64,000 nt of DNA, from positions 246,209,741 through 246,273,740 of the forward strand of contig CM041465.1 of assembly GCA_023213395.1 (NCBI GenBank), given 5' to 3'. The notes under the pieces were generated by a model that did no database searches, was not told where the DNA came from, and saw only the letters and a program-made list of their open reading frames with translations. Below are positions 10,154-22,649 of the stretch, piece after piece. Origin of the DNA: Cycas panzhihuaensis. Lineage: Eukaryota; Cycadophyta. Numbering within the stretch: position 1 is the stretch's first letter; every line of letters begins with the position of its first letter. The position numbers and the translations under genes were made by a program.

Positions 10154-11803
10154 GTGGACACTCCTCTACCAACAGTTAGAAGATCTACACGAGTTAGTCA
10201 TCCACCTGACAGGTATAGCCCTTCTATTTCTATTGCTTTAGTTTCTAATAATGGTAAGCCCACATGTTATCAGGAAGCAATAGATAATATCCATGGAGAG
10301 AAGTGGATAAGGGCTATGCAGGAAGAGATAGATGCCTTGAAGAAAAATAATTCATGGGACTTGGTAGAACTTCCACATCGCAGGAAGATTGTTGGTTGCA
10401 GGTGGGTTTTCAAAAAGAAAACAGATGTTGATGGAAAGGTTGATAAATATAGGGCAAGACTGGTGGCTAAAGGTTTTGCACAAAAAACAAGTATTGACTT
10501 TCATGAGATCTTTTCACCAGTTGTTAAACTTGTTGCAATTCGAGTGTTGTTAGCATTGGTAGCTTCTCTCGATTTGGAGTTGGAGCAGTTAGATGTAAAA
10601 ACAGCTTTTCTACATGGAGATTTAGATGAGGAGATCTATATGGATCAACTAGAAGGGTTTGTACAAGATGGTAGGAAAAGACTTGTTTGCAGGCTCAGGA
10701 AATCATTGTATGGTCTGAAGCAATCACCTAGACATTGGTACAAGAAGTTTGATGCCTTCATGGAGAGCCAAAATTTTAAAAGAAGTGAGTATGATTATTG
10801 TGTCTACTTTAAATTTATGAATAATGGCTTATTCATTATCTCAGTGTTATATGTTGATGACATGCTGTTTACAAGCAAGAGCATGGAAGAAATCAATAAG
10901 CTAAAGGCTCAATTGGCTAGGACTTTTGATATGAAGGATCTAAGAGCTACAAAATAAATCTTAGGTATGGAGATACACAGAGACAGGAAAGATGGTAAGC
11001 TATGGTTATCACAGCAGAAATATATAGAGAAGGTGCTAACTAGGTTTGGTATGGCAAATGTGAAACCAGTGAGTATCCCATTGGGTTCCCACTTCAAGCT
11101 TTCTTCAAATTTGAGTCCTAGTAGTGAAGAAGAAAAGGCTTATATGTCTCATGTGCCTTATGCCGGCAAGAGGGAAGTTTGATGTATGCCATGGTATGTA
11201 CAAGACCTGATATTTCACATGCATTCGGTGTAGTTAGCAGGTTTATGGCAAATCCAGGAAAGGAACATTGGGCTGCAGTGAAATGGGTGCTTCGGTATTT
11301 GATAGGCATGAGTGACTACTACATCACCTTTGGGGGTACAGGTAATCAGGTTTGTGGATATGTCAATTCAGACTTTGCAAGAGATTTAGACAAAATAAGG
11401 TCTACTTCAGGTTACGTTTTTAATCTTACAAATGGTCTAGTTAGTTGGATGTCCAAATTGAAAAGCACAATTACATCACAACCACTAAGTCGAATATGTT
11501 ACTGCAGCACATGCTTGTAAAGAAGCAATCTAGTTACAGGGTATATTGGTTGAGATTGGAAGGAGACAGGAAAATGTAAAGGTATTTTGTGACAGTCAAA
11601 GTGCCATTTACTTAGCCAAGAATCTAACTTATCACAGTAGAATAAAGCATATTGCTCTTAAGTACCATTTCGTTAAACAGGTTGTGGAAACAGGTGGAGT
11701 GGCACTTGAGAAGATTCACACCAATCATAATTATGTTGATATATTCACAAAACCAATACCAGTAGAGAAGTTCAAATGGTGTTTGACTTCTCTTGGCTTG
11801 TAG
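10154..11803 (+). pseudogene. Reverse transcriptase and RNase H of copia A
   Basis: The longest intact block is 10154-10957 (267 residues), covering RVT_2: the conserved WVFKKKTDVDG, YRARLVAKGF, LDVKTAFLHGDLDEEIY, LYGLKQSPRHWYKKF and the catalytic YVDDML. TAA at 10955 interrupts a KQILGM-like continuation. A frameshift near 11165-11175 moves the reading to MYAMVCTRPDIS. RNase H follows with GYVNSDFARDL and, after a second shift near 11485, FCDSQSAIYLAKN and the end motif DIFTKP at about 11740. RT copies the RNA genome into cDNA. The polypeptide ends at TAG 11801, 56 bp before the 3' LTR. Confidence 0.95.
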
Positions 11804-11845
11804 AAAAGATGATGAAGGGTCCAGGAAAGGCACCGGGTAATTGTT

Positions 11846-11859
11846 GTCAAGGTGGAGAT
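11846..11859 (+). other. Polypurine tract of copia A
   Basis: GTCAAGGTGGAGAT lies directly before the 3' LTR start TGTTGGG. It is purine-rich and sits where plus-strand cDNA synthesis is primed in LTR elements. Confidence 0.75.
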
Positions 11860-12496
11860 TGTTGGGTATTGTGACAACAATTATGGGGCTAAAATTATGG
11901 CATGTTTTCGGCGCAGTTTCCTCCCCTAATCTTTCTCGGGGGGTTCCAAGGGGGGCGGGAGCCCCCCTTGGTCGGGGGGTGCGGGCATGGAACGCTAAGA
12001 GGGGGTTCGGGGGCGATAGCCCCCAACTCGAAAAATTGGCCATGTAAACCTTATCAAAATGTAAAGAGAATCAGGGTCGTTCGATACAAATACCCTAGAT
12101 TCTATGGTTGAGATTTAGGTCTTGAATGTTCCTCTCATGTAGCACGTTTTAGGGATTTTCTTATTATGTTGTAATGTAATGCAATGTAACTGTGATGAGG
12201 GTGGCAACTGATTGTTATTCCAGAGAGAACTCTGTAACTATGATGTACTATTTCTCCATTCTACAGCAATAAAGATCGATATCTTTCCTCAGATGGATGT
12301 TTCCCTAGCACACTGCTAGGGTTTTACCACGTTGTATTGGGTGCACATGTGATGTTTGGCTTTCATTTTCTTATTATTGTATAATCTTTGATTTTAGAAC
12401 TTGCATGTAATTTTAACTTTCGATTTCTGTAACTAGTTGTAAGAATGCAATAGATCTTGGTGGCGGTTAAAGGGTTGGGACCTTGTATTCTCAACA
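11860..12496 (+). repeat. 3' LTR of copia A with perfect GC-rich hairpin
   Basis: 637-bp copy of the 5' LTR, from TGTTGGGTATTG to TCTCAACA. At 11946-11971 it contains a perfect stem of 11 bp, CCAAGGGGGGC and GCCCCCCTTGG, with loop GGGA. The 5' LTR version has lost several pairs. AATAAA is at 12268-12273. The 5-bp sequence after it, TAAGT, is the target duplication. Confidence 0.93.
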
Positions 12497-12501
12497 TAAG
12501 T
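12497..12501. repeat. Target-site duplication, right, of copia A
   Basis: TAAGT, partner of CAAGT at 7185-7189. The gypsy A sequence resumes straight after it with AGTGGTCTCAAG-like words that also occur in copy B at 63745. Confidence 0.6.
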
Positions 12502-14800
12502 GGTCTCAAGTAATTAGATGATCCTCTTACCCTTATTATTAGGATGAGAAGATGTCACATTTTGAGCCATTGGGCTCGAAGGGGATGAAGTATTGGCAAG
12601 TTCTTTACCCTTGATTCGGTTTGACAAGGGGGGAGGAGGAGGGTCTCTCCTCTTATTCCTCATTTATCTATTTTTTTGTTGTCCCCCTTGATCTTGTTCC
12701 TTATGGTTTGCGAATGAATCTTGATGGATCAGATGCTCCAAATTAGGTTTGGAAGTGCCTTAGGATGGGGGGTCACATGGCGGTGCAAGTTTAGGGTGTT
12801 GTGTCCAATACCTCAAATCATCGCGGGTGCACTCACCATGAATCAAGCACCACCTCTTTTTAGGAAGGGGCCTTGTCCTCTTCCCTTGAGGAGATTGGGC
12901 ACCTTCATTCTTAGGTACGGGTGTTTGGGCAGTTTGATGAACCTATCAGTAGCCTTATTGTGGAGTGTGTGGATTAAATATAGGCTGGGTTAGTTACAAC
13001 TTTAAATCTCATATCATCTGCTCAAAAGAGTAAATGATAGAAGTGAGTGGGTCCAAGGTCTTATCAATTATTCTACGAGAGATCCTAGAAGGTTGTTAAG
13101 TTCCTTGTTGGTCATATTATGGAGGTAATGCCTCGTGATGCTATGAGTTTCTAGGAATCCTTTTGAGACCAGCTTGGATCTCGATGGATTCCAATGTCAA
13201 ATATTTAGCTATGGCAAACTCATAAGTAGTCACATCTATTTTGAGGACTTTCACATATATCTCAGGATGCAATGCATTCATGAAGATGTCTCTCTTCAAC
13301 CCCTTCAATAACGTGGCCTTAGAAGAGTGAACAAGGTCATGGAATCATCAAACAAAGTCACGATTCAATTACTTGTGGCCTTGCTTAAGCGAAGGAATGA
13401 CCTTCATCCCACTTTCAAAAGGTTGACCTACATAAAAGTAGTTGATGAAGGCATCAACTAATCGTTGAAACATGGATGTAAAGTGGGCAGGGAGATAGTA
13501 AAACCACTTTAATACATCTCCTTGAAGTGACCTAGTAAATAGTTTTATAAGGATATGGATGTATGCCCAATAATCTATGTATACCATGGCAAATGCCCTA
13601 ATATGGTCTGTGTGGTCTTGGGAGGAAGTGTCGTTGAATTTAAGCACTTCAAGTGGACGAGGAGATAAATTTGTTCATAACATCTCTACAGACAAGGGGG
13701 TCAATCAGTAATCGACAAAGGGGCAAACCCCTGGCTAGGATAGTGGATCAATTGGGGCATAAGTGGGTGTGGAATAAGGATATCCTCCTCTAGAGTATGG
13801 TTAGTAGGAGAGAGACACATAGGAAGCATGTCCCTACTAATATAGAACATAAGGGGAAGGGGCAAACAGGGGTCCCCCAATTGATAGGAGGGAATGTGCC
13901 TCAAATGAGGGTGTATGGCATAAGGAGGTAGGTGAGGACCCCTTGACCCACCTTAGGAGGTGTGGCATAAGCTAGTGGGATGTGGGATTATGTACTTGGA
14001 GGAATAGAGGCATGGTAAGATGGGACATGCTAGACTATGTATCCCCCTTAAGAGGGGGCAACAGGTGACATAGAATAAGGAGGATATGGTAGGGGGGTTT
14101 GACTAAAGGGCCCCCTATAGGAGGGGCAACCCCATAAGGGTGAAGAGAATCTACCTCGTAGGTAAGAAGGGGGTTTGAACCCCTATGCCCCTAAGGTTAT
14201 GATGTATGCCTTGGGGGACATGGAGGTATAATAAAAGAAGTGATGGAACTGGGGTTATGATGGGTTGAGGGATGGTTGTTTACCTTGGAGGACTTGTGCA
14301 CCTTGGGAAACCTCTTTATTTAAAGGGGCACCTGCAACCATTAGTGTGAATGCCCCCTCTTAGAGAAAGGATGTGGTGGCAGTAAAGGAGATTAAAGGTA
14401 TGGCTTCAGTAGAACTCATAGATGAAGTAAAGAGAAGTTGGCTAGTAGCTGCCTCGAAATACTCCCTTAATACTTCTACCATGTCACTTGGTGGAGTATG
14501 GTTTAGGTCTTGAGAAGAGGTATACTCTCTTGGAAGACCAGAATAGGTAAGGAGGGGAGAAAGAGCCTACTCAGGATAGTTAACAAGATCTATGGGTTTC
14601 CCCCCTCCTGTGATATACACAGGGGGAGGCAAAGGGTCTTGATAGACCTTTGGTTTCTCCATGGCATGATAGGATGGGTTCCCTCCAATATGGATAGGGT
14701 CCTCATACAGGTAAGGGGCCTCAATATGAGGCCAATCGGGGCATATAAATCGTATGCCCATTCTGGTGGATACCCCTCCATCAACGACTCTTAGTAGAAT
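12502..14800 (-). pseudogene. Gag of gypsy A
   Basis: Minus-strand gag on the far side of the copia A insertion. The piece at 13369-13647 reads HIRAFAMVYIDYWAYIH, then FTRSLQGDVLKWFYYLPA and LVDAFINYFYVGQPFE, the signature of the retrotransposon gag domain (PF03732 type). A basic, decayed nucleocapsid-like part lies at about 12500-12700 and matches copy B 63770-63960. A proline-rich N-terminal stretch covers about 13700-14790, for example YEDPIHIGGNPSYH at about 14690-14730. Frame changes and stops interrupt it. Confidence 0.75.
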
Positions 14801-16649
14801 GAGGCGATGGAGGAATAAGATGGTTCTACTTCCAATGGAGGCAAGTTATATAAGTAATGAGAGAAACATTGCATTCATGGAATGACTAAATTTGCTTGGG
14901 AATAGAGGTGGAGAACAAGGGTAAGGGGTATGTAGATTATTATTCAATACCCTATTTAACCCTAAATGTGAGAGGGGTATGCATGGAAAGTCCAAAAGGT
15001 TTCAAAGCTTTCCAAATGGCAAGTCCCCAGTATGGTCGCTAGTGAAATGCTCCTAATAGTGATGACCTTATAGCTAAATAATGGTAGACCTAGGTTGTGA
15101 GACCTACACATATGAAATGAGTCATAAGATGTCAATGTAGGGTGCCTATGTGCTATTAGAGTGTGCATGTAAAGGGAGTCATTCCTTTCTACCTAAGAGG
15201 CTAAACTAAGGGCATCCAAGTAAGGGTACATGTGCATCAAAGGGAATGGGTGACTCTTGGATATCAAATGATACCTATGGCAAAATGAGGATGTGTAACC
15301 TACTCCTAAGATGCAATTACATGCTTTTTCAATTTGGGTGAATGTACTTAGCCTATTCCTAGTGGGGTTTATATTCTACCCTTATAGATTCAGGACTCGT
15401 GTTAGCACAATCCCTCTTCATGTTTTGGATTTAAAATCTAGTATGTAATCTATTGGCTCAATCCCCTACTTTAGAAAATGTAATGTAATGTAAGTGGAAA
15501 TGCGTATAAAAAATGCAACACAAACAATCTTTTCCTTTTCCTTTTTTTTTTCTCTATTTTTTTATATGGAAGAAAAGGGAAGGGAGGAAAAAGGGTGATA
15601 GGCAAATTAACTCAAATCCTTTTTCTTTCCTACTTTCTCTCTCCCTCTTTTCTCTTTCTTTTTTTTTGTTTTAGTTTAGGGAAATAAAAGGGAAAAAGTG
15701 GGAATAAGAAAATAAAGAATTTCTTTTTTTTTCTCTTGCTTTCCTTTAAAACGCAACTAATGAGAAACGATAAACTAAAAAGATAAGGTGTACCTAGGAA
15801 AATAGAGGTTGGAGCAGTGGTAACTTCCTTCCAATAAACCACGATGTCCTTGGTGCTATTAGAAAGAAATAGAGCTAACACTTACATGCTCCTATAGGGA
15901 TTTTGGTAGCATTTACGCCATCGAAAACCCTTATGATTAAAAAAAAAAAATGCAAAAGGTGCAAAAAAAGCTTTAAAATAAAATGAAAGAGAAGGGATAT
16001 ATAACTTACCTTTTGAATGATCATTGATATGAGAATTGTTGCAATACTTGCATGATAGAAATTGATTGAGAATTTCACCAACTTCTACCTCCTTCCTATA
16101 AACACATTAGTTTCCTACAAAGATAGCAAAGAGCTATAATATCCCTAATGGAAATTACCACATGTAGCTCATAAAATGATGTAAGTTCAAAGCATAAAGG
16201 AAACATTATAAAATCAATGAGCATAAAAAGAAAGATGAGTGGAGATGGGGTGCCTCATGATGGTAATCGTCCCCTGATATGTTTGGTTCTATAAGTTATA
16301 CTTAGGAAACCTCCCAAACCTTGTAACTTTCCCCAATGGATCAGCCAAGAAACAAGCACAAGGAATCAAGAAGAGACTCTACTCATAAAGGTAAATGAGA
16401 TGATGACAAACAAAAAAATCCACTAGCATATCACCATTAAGAAAATCACACAACATGGCATGATCAAGATGAAATAAGGAGAATGAAGGTCACCTCAAGC
16501 ATAGGTGAGTGGATTACCCATACCTTAGTAAGGGAATGATGGCTAATGGCTACTAAATCTTCCTCCCAAGGATCCTCCAATAGTTCTTAGATGTTTGCTC
16601 CTAACCTCCCAAATGATAGTTAGTTATTTACGCCAAATGCTAAAGTTCT
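14801..16649 (-). other. Leader region of gypsy A, no gene seen
   Basis: Presumed untranslated leader between the 5' LTR and gag of gypsy A. It contains a pyrimidine-rich stretch at about 15530-15745 on the plus strand, which is purine-rich on the element strand. There are several short A runs, for example 15940-15950. No primer-binding site could be recognised with confidence. Short ORFs here look random. Confidence 0.4.
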
Positions 16650-17080
16650 AGCCGAATTTCAACAACATAATAGTAGGATTTCTCTTACATAATGGTCTTC
16701 TCCCTTCCTTTTGAAAAAGGAAGGGATTTTATAAATGAAATAGAGTGAAGGATTGGTGGTTTTCAACCCACAATATAGGGGAAACTATCAACCTAAAAAC
16801 CATGAGTCATGTTCATGGTTTGAGAGATTTTGATATGAAAAGAACAAGAAAATGTGAGGTTTGAGATATATTTAGCCCCCCAACACTAATACGAGCCAAC
16901 CTTATGCTGATGCAGCTTGTTAGGTCTAAAATTTGGCCATTACTGATCTAGTTCTCACTATTAAACCTGAATCTAGGTTGGTGACAATTGTATCACAAAT
17001 TTCTTTGTGGTACTACAAATATGTTTATAGCACCACAAAATACTTCACAGCCACTAATGTAGACAAAAATTAGGGCAATA
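16650..17080 (-). repeat. Candidate 5' LTR remnant of gypsy A
   Basis: Direct-repeat partner of 1-310 with the same order of words: TTTGAGA, TATAT, then TTTGTGGTACTACAAA and AGCACCACAAAA, then an AAAATTAGGGCAA block. The similarity is weak and judged by eye. An alternative is that both are unrelated AT-rich sequence. The distance fits an element of about 11.8 kb plus the copia A insert. Confidence 0.35.
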
Positions 17081-17559
17081 AAGAAACAATTCTATTTTTC
17101 ACCAACTTCCCTCAAACAACAAATAGATTCACTAATGACAGTCTTATAAGCATTAATCAATAAGTATTGGATGAGAAAAGGGTGAAAATGAAGCCAAACA
17201 AGATGAAAGAAATGATAATAAGTCAAGAAATGAGTTGTATGTGGTCGTGAGGCAACTTTTCTAATCTAAGAACATCAATGGGTGGACATAAGGGTATGGA
17301 CCAAAGTCTCGATTGACATAAACATACACAAGGGGCATGGATCAACCATCAAGCATGTACCAACCACACAATCTCATATATAAATCAATAAAGAGTGAAA
17401 AAGGGCAAGAAACATACTTACACTTACCTTATTTGGTCAAGGATCCACACCTCATTCCCAGAAGCCAGGAAACATACCCATCCTTACTTTACATAACTCA
17501 TATGTAGATTATATGGCATGTATTAACAATTCTATAGAAGGCATTAATGGGATGTTCAT

Positions 17560-19250
17560 GTAGAATAGAAAGGAAATTTTCTATGGGTCATAGAAATTAA
17601 AAGGCATGACATAAATTATCTAACACATAACTTAGAGTTGGTTAAAACTATGTATAGATTAAAAATATGGAGATATCATTTACTAGGTAAGAAGTTTAAG
17701 TTAAGAACCGACTATGATAGCTTCACATGTCTTTCTACATAATTATAGTTGAATGTGAGATAAAGAAGATGGATGGATTTTCTATCCAAGTATGACTTTG
17801 GCTTAAACCATATTAAGGGGGCAAAAAATAAAATAAAATTACTAATACACTCAATTGTGGAGCTATATCACTTCTTTTGATATTGCTCAACTAGGATTAA
17901 GAGCAACTATAAATCAAAAGCTACTTAATGATGTGTGGTGTAAGAAGGTGAGGGAATACCTTAATAATCAATAGGAAAGTGAATAGGTGGATGCAATATT
18001 ATCATATACATCTATATATTACTACTTATCAAAAGATGGATTCCTCTTGTTTTGACAATGAATTTATATTCCAAATGATATTGCAATAAGAAAGTTAATT
18101 ATAAAATAAAGTTCATGATGCTCCATATGCAAATTATTAAAGATATTAGAAGACTTATATGACTATAAGGAATAATTAGTTTTGGCCAAGTATGAAGAGG
18201 GATATAGTAGATTATACCTCTCATTACTTATAATTCTAGGAGGTTAAAATAGAATATAAATATCGTAGTAGATTAATATAATCATTGGAAATTGTAGAAT
18301 GGAAATGGAAGAATGACTCTATTATGATAGTGGTTGATAAGCTAACAAAATCTACTTGCTTTATTCATATGTAGTTGACACATAAAGTGATTAATATAGT
18401 AATAATTTTCATGAAGGAAGGAATGTAACTACAATGAATTGTTAAGGTATTTATTTATAGCAAAGACACTAATTTCACATCCTAATTTTGGCAAGAAATG
18501 TTGAATGAGTTTGGAATTAAATTAAAGTTTGCTACAACATATCATCCTAAGACAATGGATAAATAAAACAAGTTAATTAGGTGTTAGAAGATATGTTAAG
18601 AATGTATATAATAGAATAACAATCAAATGGAAAGATTACTTACATGTGATAGAATTTACTTATAAAAATAGTTATCATTCATCCTTAAGCATTAGTTAAT
18701 TTGAAACATTATATATGTAAACATATAATACATCCTTGAGTTAGGAATATTTGGAGGATATATATATTACTAGTCTAAAATTATTGCAAAAAGTAAAAGA
18801 AATGGCTAACATAAAAAAAAACGTTTGAAGGATGCACAAGACACATATAAAAGTTGTATCAACTTCAAAATGGTAGTACAAGTATCTAATATTAGGGATC
18901 ACATATTTCTTTATATGAAACTAAGAGAAAACTCTTTGAAGTTGAGAAAATGTAAGACACTAGTAATAATATACTATGGACCATTTGAGATCTTGAAGAG
19001 GATAAGATTTGTTGTATATAGGCTTGCATTACCATCTAATTTATGTGTGTATGATGTACTTCATATTTCACTATTAAAGAAATATATACATGATCCTAAT
19101 CACATTATTGATTAGTCTATTATTTATGAGAACCTAGAATGAAATTTTATGTGAGATCCATTCATATATTAAACCAAAAGATAAAGATATTATGGAATTG
19201 AGCCATAAAGTAGGTCAAGGTCTAATGGAGATATATGGGACTTAATGAAC
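17560..19250 (+). pseudogene. Chromovirus-like gypsy RNase H and integrase remnant
   Basis: Plus-strand remnant of a different Ty3/gypsy lineage. RNase H words at about 17590-17850 include HNLELV, IWRYHLLGKKFKLRTDYDS and RRWMDFLSKYDFGL, close to the usual plant chromovirus reading. Integrase is badly damaged, but the C-terminal part at 18825-19115 is open and reads YGPFEILKRIRFVVYRLALP (the GPF/Y module) and LHISLLKKYIHDPNHIID. A degraded tail after 19115 could be a chromodomain, but I could not confirm it. RT and gag are absent. The left boundary abuts the gypsy A LTR candidate. Confidence 0.75.
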
Positions 19251-19295
19251 AAACTTCAAAGCTTGTAGAATGTATGCAATAATAGTACCCCAATC

Positions 19296-19300
19296 TATAT

Positions 19301-19338
<38 letters not shown>

Positions 19339-19370
19339 GGATGGATGGATGGATGGATGGATGGATAGAT
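19296..19370 (+). repeat. GATA/GATG tetranucleotide microsatellite
   Basis: A short (TA) lead-in, then about ten GATA units, a switch to about seven GATG units, and a final GATAGAT. The clean switch from GATA to GATG implies a point change followed by slippage expansion. Confidence 0.95.
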
Positions 19371-19379
19371 ATTACTCTT

Positions 19380-20939
19380 TGCTTTATGTTTTGATATAAT
19401 CATCTCTTGTTGTAAATGGGGGCTAACAAAAAAACCTAATAGGTACGTTGATATACCTTTTTATATTTTCCATTTTGTATTATAATGTTACATGGCATTG
19501 GAGGCGAGAGGCCTTTAATATGACATTCTTGCATTCTAAGGATTTAGTGCCTAACTATCATAAATGACGTAAATAATAAGTACATTAATAATGTATGGCT
19601 AGATTACTTAAGGGAGGGGAAAAAATAAGACATGTATACATGATATGAACAAGAAAGGATTCCTAGGGGGGGGGGGTTATTTTAAAAGCCATTATCTTAT
19701 GTTTAATTTTTTTCTTTCATAAACCCACTTGGTTTTGAATATAAGTTTGTAGATATAATAACTAAATCTACATATACAAAGTTGATCATTCCTTTAAAAG
19801 TGGACCATTGCTATTATTGGGAAATGTTTTCAATGATTGGAGCTTTTAGTAGGAAGTGGGTTTTAACTCTTTTTATAAACTTTAACTAACATGCTTGAGG
19901 GATGACTCTTTCTATTACATGGGATATTCCATGTTATTATATTTTATCTATTTCATTCTAGTTTTGAATAATATAAAGGGTAATTTGAAGTGTACATGAA
20001 GCTAGTTGTGATATAAGTGGTATGACTCCATCGATATAGCTATAGTTTTCTGATAGTTTTATTATTGCTAAAAGCTCTTTTGGATGCCCAAACTAGTATG
20101 ATATTATGCTATTATGATCATATATGGGGGTTACTTACATGGTGAGAAATCACGATATATGATATAAGTTATATGATTGCATATTAGTATGGGGCTCTCC
20201 GTTGATAGTTCAGTATATGACTAACAATGATAGCAAGCCATATATGTTGACATGGCCTAGGACTCTTGATTATAAGTGCTAAAATGGTATAGGACCATTT
20301 ATGGTAAGATGCCATTAACTTTAAGATGACATGGTCTAAGATTATTTATGCTACCATTGCTTTTAGCCCTGATATATTGACATGGTGGATGTCATATGCA
20401 ATGTGATTCCACCATATAAGACATGGTGTTATATATTGAGCCATAACACTATTGCATTAAGTCATATTGTTGCTATCATCGGTTGAGTTACTATGTTTCT
20501 AACTTGATGACCAAGGATCGGGTTGAGAGTTAGAGATTAGAAAGAAGTAATCTATCATTCATATCATATTCCTTAGCTTAGAGACAAATTCTCATGTTAA
20601 ATTTCTAAATGGTTGTGAGGTGAATACCTTTGAACAATTTAGCTTTTTCCATATAGAATATAAATGCTTACATTAAATTATGTGTGAATGTTTATATGGA
20701 AATAATGTAATGATTATCTAGGTTATAATTAGTTATAACTTCATAAGATATTATATATGTTGAGATTTAGGCTTTAGTTATATATTTAATTTTGCATTAT
20801 AAAGAGTAAATCATACACATACTAGTATTTTTTACATGTATAGTTCATATCTTCAACATGTCGTGCAGCTTGCTAGTCTAGTAATTCACTACATTGTTGT
20901 ATTTTGAACTCAAGCTATCCAAGAGAAGTGCTATTATAT
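19380..20939 (+). repeat. Candidate LTR with adjoining PBS
   Basis: AT-rich, gene-free stretch that ends directly before TGATATCAGAGA at 20940-20951, a two-mismatch version of the tRNA-Met primer-binding site. The usual arrangement is LTR then PBS, so this is probably an old LTR, perhaps the 3' LTR of the upstream gypsy remnant. Against that, a PBS should not follow a 3' LTR unless elements are in tandem. A GGGGGCTAAC word near 19420 may mark a polypurine tract and LTR start. There is also a G11 run at 19666-19676. No second LTR was found in the window. Confidence 0.3.
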
Positions 20940-20951
20940 TGATATCAGAGA

Positions 20952-22649
20952 AATTACGTCTATTATTTTGTATAGTTTAGGAAATAAGACTAGGATAGCT
21001 TGGTTTTAGGTTGAAATTATTTCCCCACAATGGGTAGTTACTCAATTAGGTCATGATGTGCAAGTTTGATCACCAAACAACATAAACATAAGTCTCATTT
21101 ATAGTCCATTATAGTTAGTGTGTTTCCATAACAATTTGAAAAATGAGAAGAGCTAAGTTTAGAACAAATAGTAGTTGGTTAGATATTTATAGGAGGAGTG
21201 TCACCAGTAAGTTAAGGAGGAGTGCATATCTAATAGGAAGCCAACTAGCCATTGACATTGTGCGTTTAAAACTATCAAGATCAATAATAAATAGAGTGTC
21301 AAAAAACATGTAAGCCATCTAGGGCCATCTTTGATAAATCTTGGCCACAACACATAGAAGACAATAAGTTGTCTTAGAAAACTAATGTTGACTATGACTA
21401 AAGATGTAATAGGGAAAGCAAATGTCACTAATGGTAAAAATAGAACTGTTGTAAATGCTCCTTTTTAAAGTTAGGTGAAAATGGATTGTGGGGTGTTCTC
21501 ATCTTAGCATGAAAACAAGGAGAAAGATGAAGATGATGACCATATAATATTTATAGGTGATGTTTTGCACTTGACCAAAAGGGAAGATGTGTGGATTGAC
21601 TACCTAGTTTGGGGACTTACAAACAAGACCATCCTTACAAAATGGCCAAGATAAGACAATAAAGAAGTGGGACCGCGGAGCATGTAGGCCAATTATAGCT
21701 CCTTTAATAACTAGTAAAGGCAGACAAGAAGGACCTCACCTATGAAAGTCACAACTTGGAAAAGAATTTGACAACTTAAGTGGGCTCAAGGAGGAGTTGG
21801 CAAGTTTTGACATAGAGAGAAATAAACCATGGTGAAATAGACCATGGTGTGGAGGTCAAGGTTAAACATGGGGAGGAACAAATCATATTTCCAAGGGCAA
21901 CTATAGTCAGAGGGAGAGATTGATTGTGCAGGAAGATTTTGGTGTATTGTGAGCAACCTGGGGTGATTATTGGAAACTTATAAAGAACATTCAAGGGAAT
22001 GTGTAAGACTAGGTGGGGACTATTTAAGTGAATGCCTAGGACTGTGCAAGGTCGTTTAGGAGGAACAGACAAGCCTTGCAAATAACTAGGTTGGGCCATT
22101 TGTAAGTCAGCTAACCTTTGTTAATATAAATCATTCATTCCTTTTAGTGTCATCGTGTTTTTTGTTCTTCATGTTTGTGATGATATAGTCAACTAGTATA
22201 GTTCTTCCTTAAATGGTGGTTTGGTTTAGTTTGGTTTTTGTGTTTGATTCCCTTGTTCTTATGATATTTGGTCATCTTAGTAGGTTACTCATGGATAATA
22301 CACTCATGAGCGTCTTAATGACCAATTAGATTTAATCCATATGGAAGGCACGCAAGGTTGAGCCTCTCAAGTTAGCCAAACATAATAGTGGAGATCTTGG
22401 GTAATATCGAATAGGTTTAAAACTTAACGAGTTTATTGGGAATTTGAACTTGGTTTAATACTTAATATTGAAAATATCAAGAAATGTTACATAAGAAACA
22501 AATGCTTAGGTTGGCCTTGTTTAAGGAATGTGTGACATAGAAACATGGGTTGGGCTAGGCCATTCAGACGAAAGCTTAGCCAATGGACAAGTAACAAAGC
22601 TAGGAAGAACAAAGGGTGCCAAGTTGGGAAGTGTGACAACCATTGTTTG
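20952..22649. other. Unassigned DNA, no gene recognised
   Basis: If 20940 is a PBS, this would be the leader and start of an element on the plus strand. The plus-strand reading near 21480-21650 has a short stretch (KEDEDDDHIIFIGDVLHL) that I cannot assign. Minus-strand ORFs at 21201-21428 and 21776-22099 resemble no family I know. Composition is ordinary, AT-rich. Confidence 0.4.

Larger units (their letters stand above)
7190..12496 (+). mobile_element. Ty1/copia retrotransposon copia A, complete in structure
   Basis: A 5.3-kb element with direct LTRs (7190-7823 and 11860-12496), a primer-binding site at 7826, a purine tract before the 3' LTR, and domains in copia order: gag, protease, integrase, RT, RNase H. 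It is inserted in gypsy A between gag and protease. The LTRs are clearly alike but differ at scattered sites. The coding frame has about a dozen stops and at least two frameshifts, so the copy is dead. RT words such as LDVKTAFLHGDLDEEIY and the ancient gag form (KFNGKNNFELWK) suit the Tork-like side of copia. That lineage call is an inference. Confidence 0.95.
1..17080 (-). mobile_element. Degenerate Tat-like Ty3/gypsy retrotransposon A, split by copia A
   Basis: Minus-strand remnant whose order from high to low coordinate is leader, gag, protease, RT, RNase H, integrase, which is the Ty3/gypsy order. Each segment aligns in translation with the better-preserved copy at 57961-64000. Shared stretches include the RNase H words HYLLGNTT and VIN.KS.KGM and the protease linker words MDVL.SC. 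Lineage words seen in the sister copy (GQVES after the second integrase aspartate, a Tat-style RT/RNase H) suggest the Tat group of non-chromoviruses. Copia A (7190-12496) sits between gag and protease, and flanking sequence resumes on both sides. Without that insert the element would be about 11.8 kb, which suits Tat elements. Both outer limits rest on a weak repeat between 1-310 and 16650-17080. Stops and frameshifts are everywhere, so it is not functional. Confidence 0.7.
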
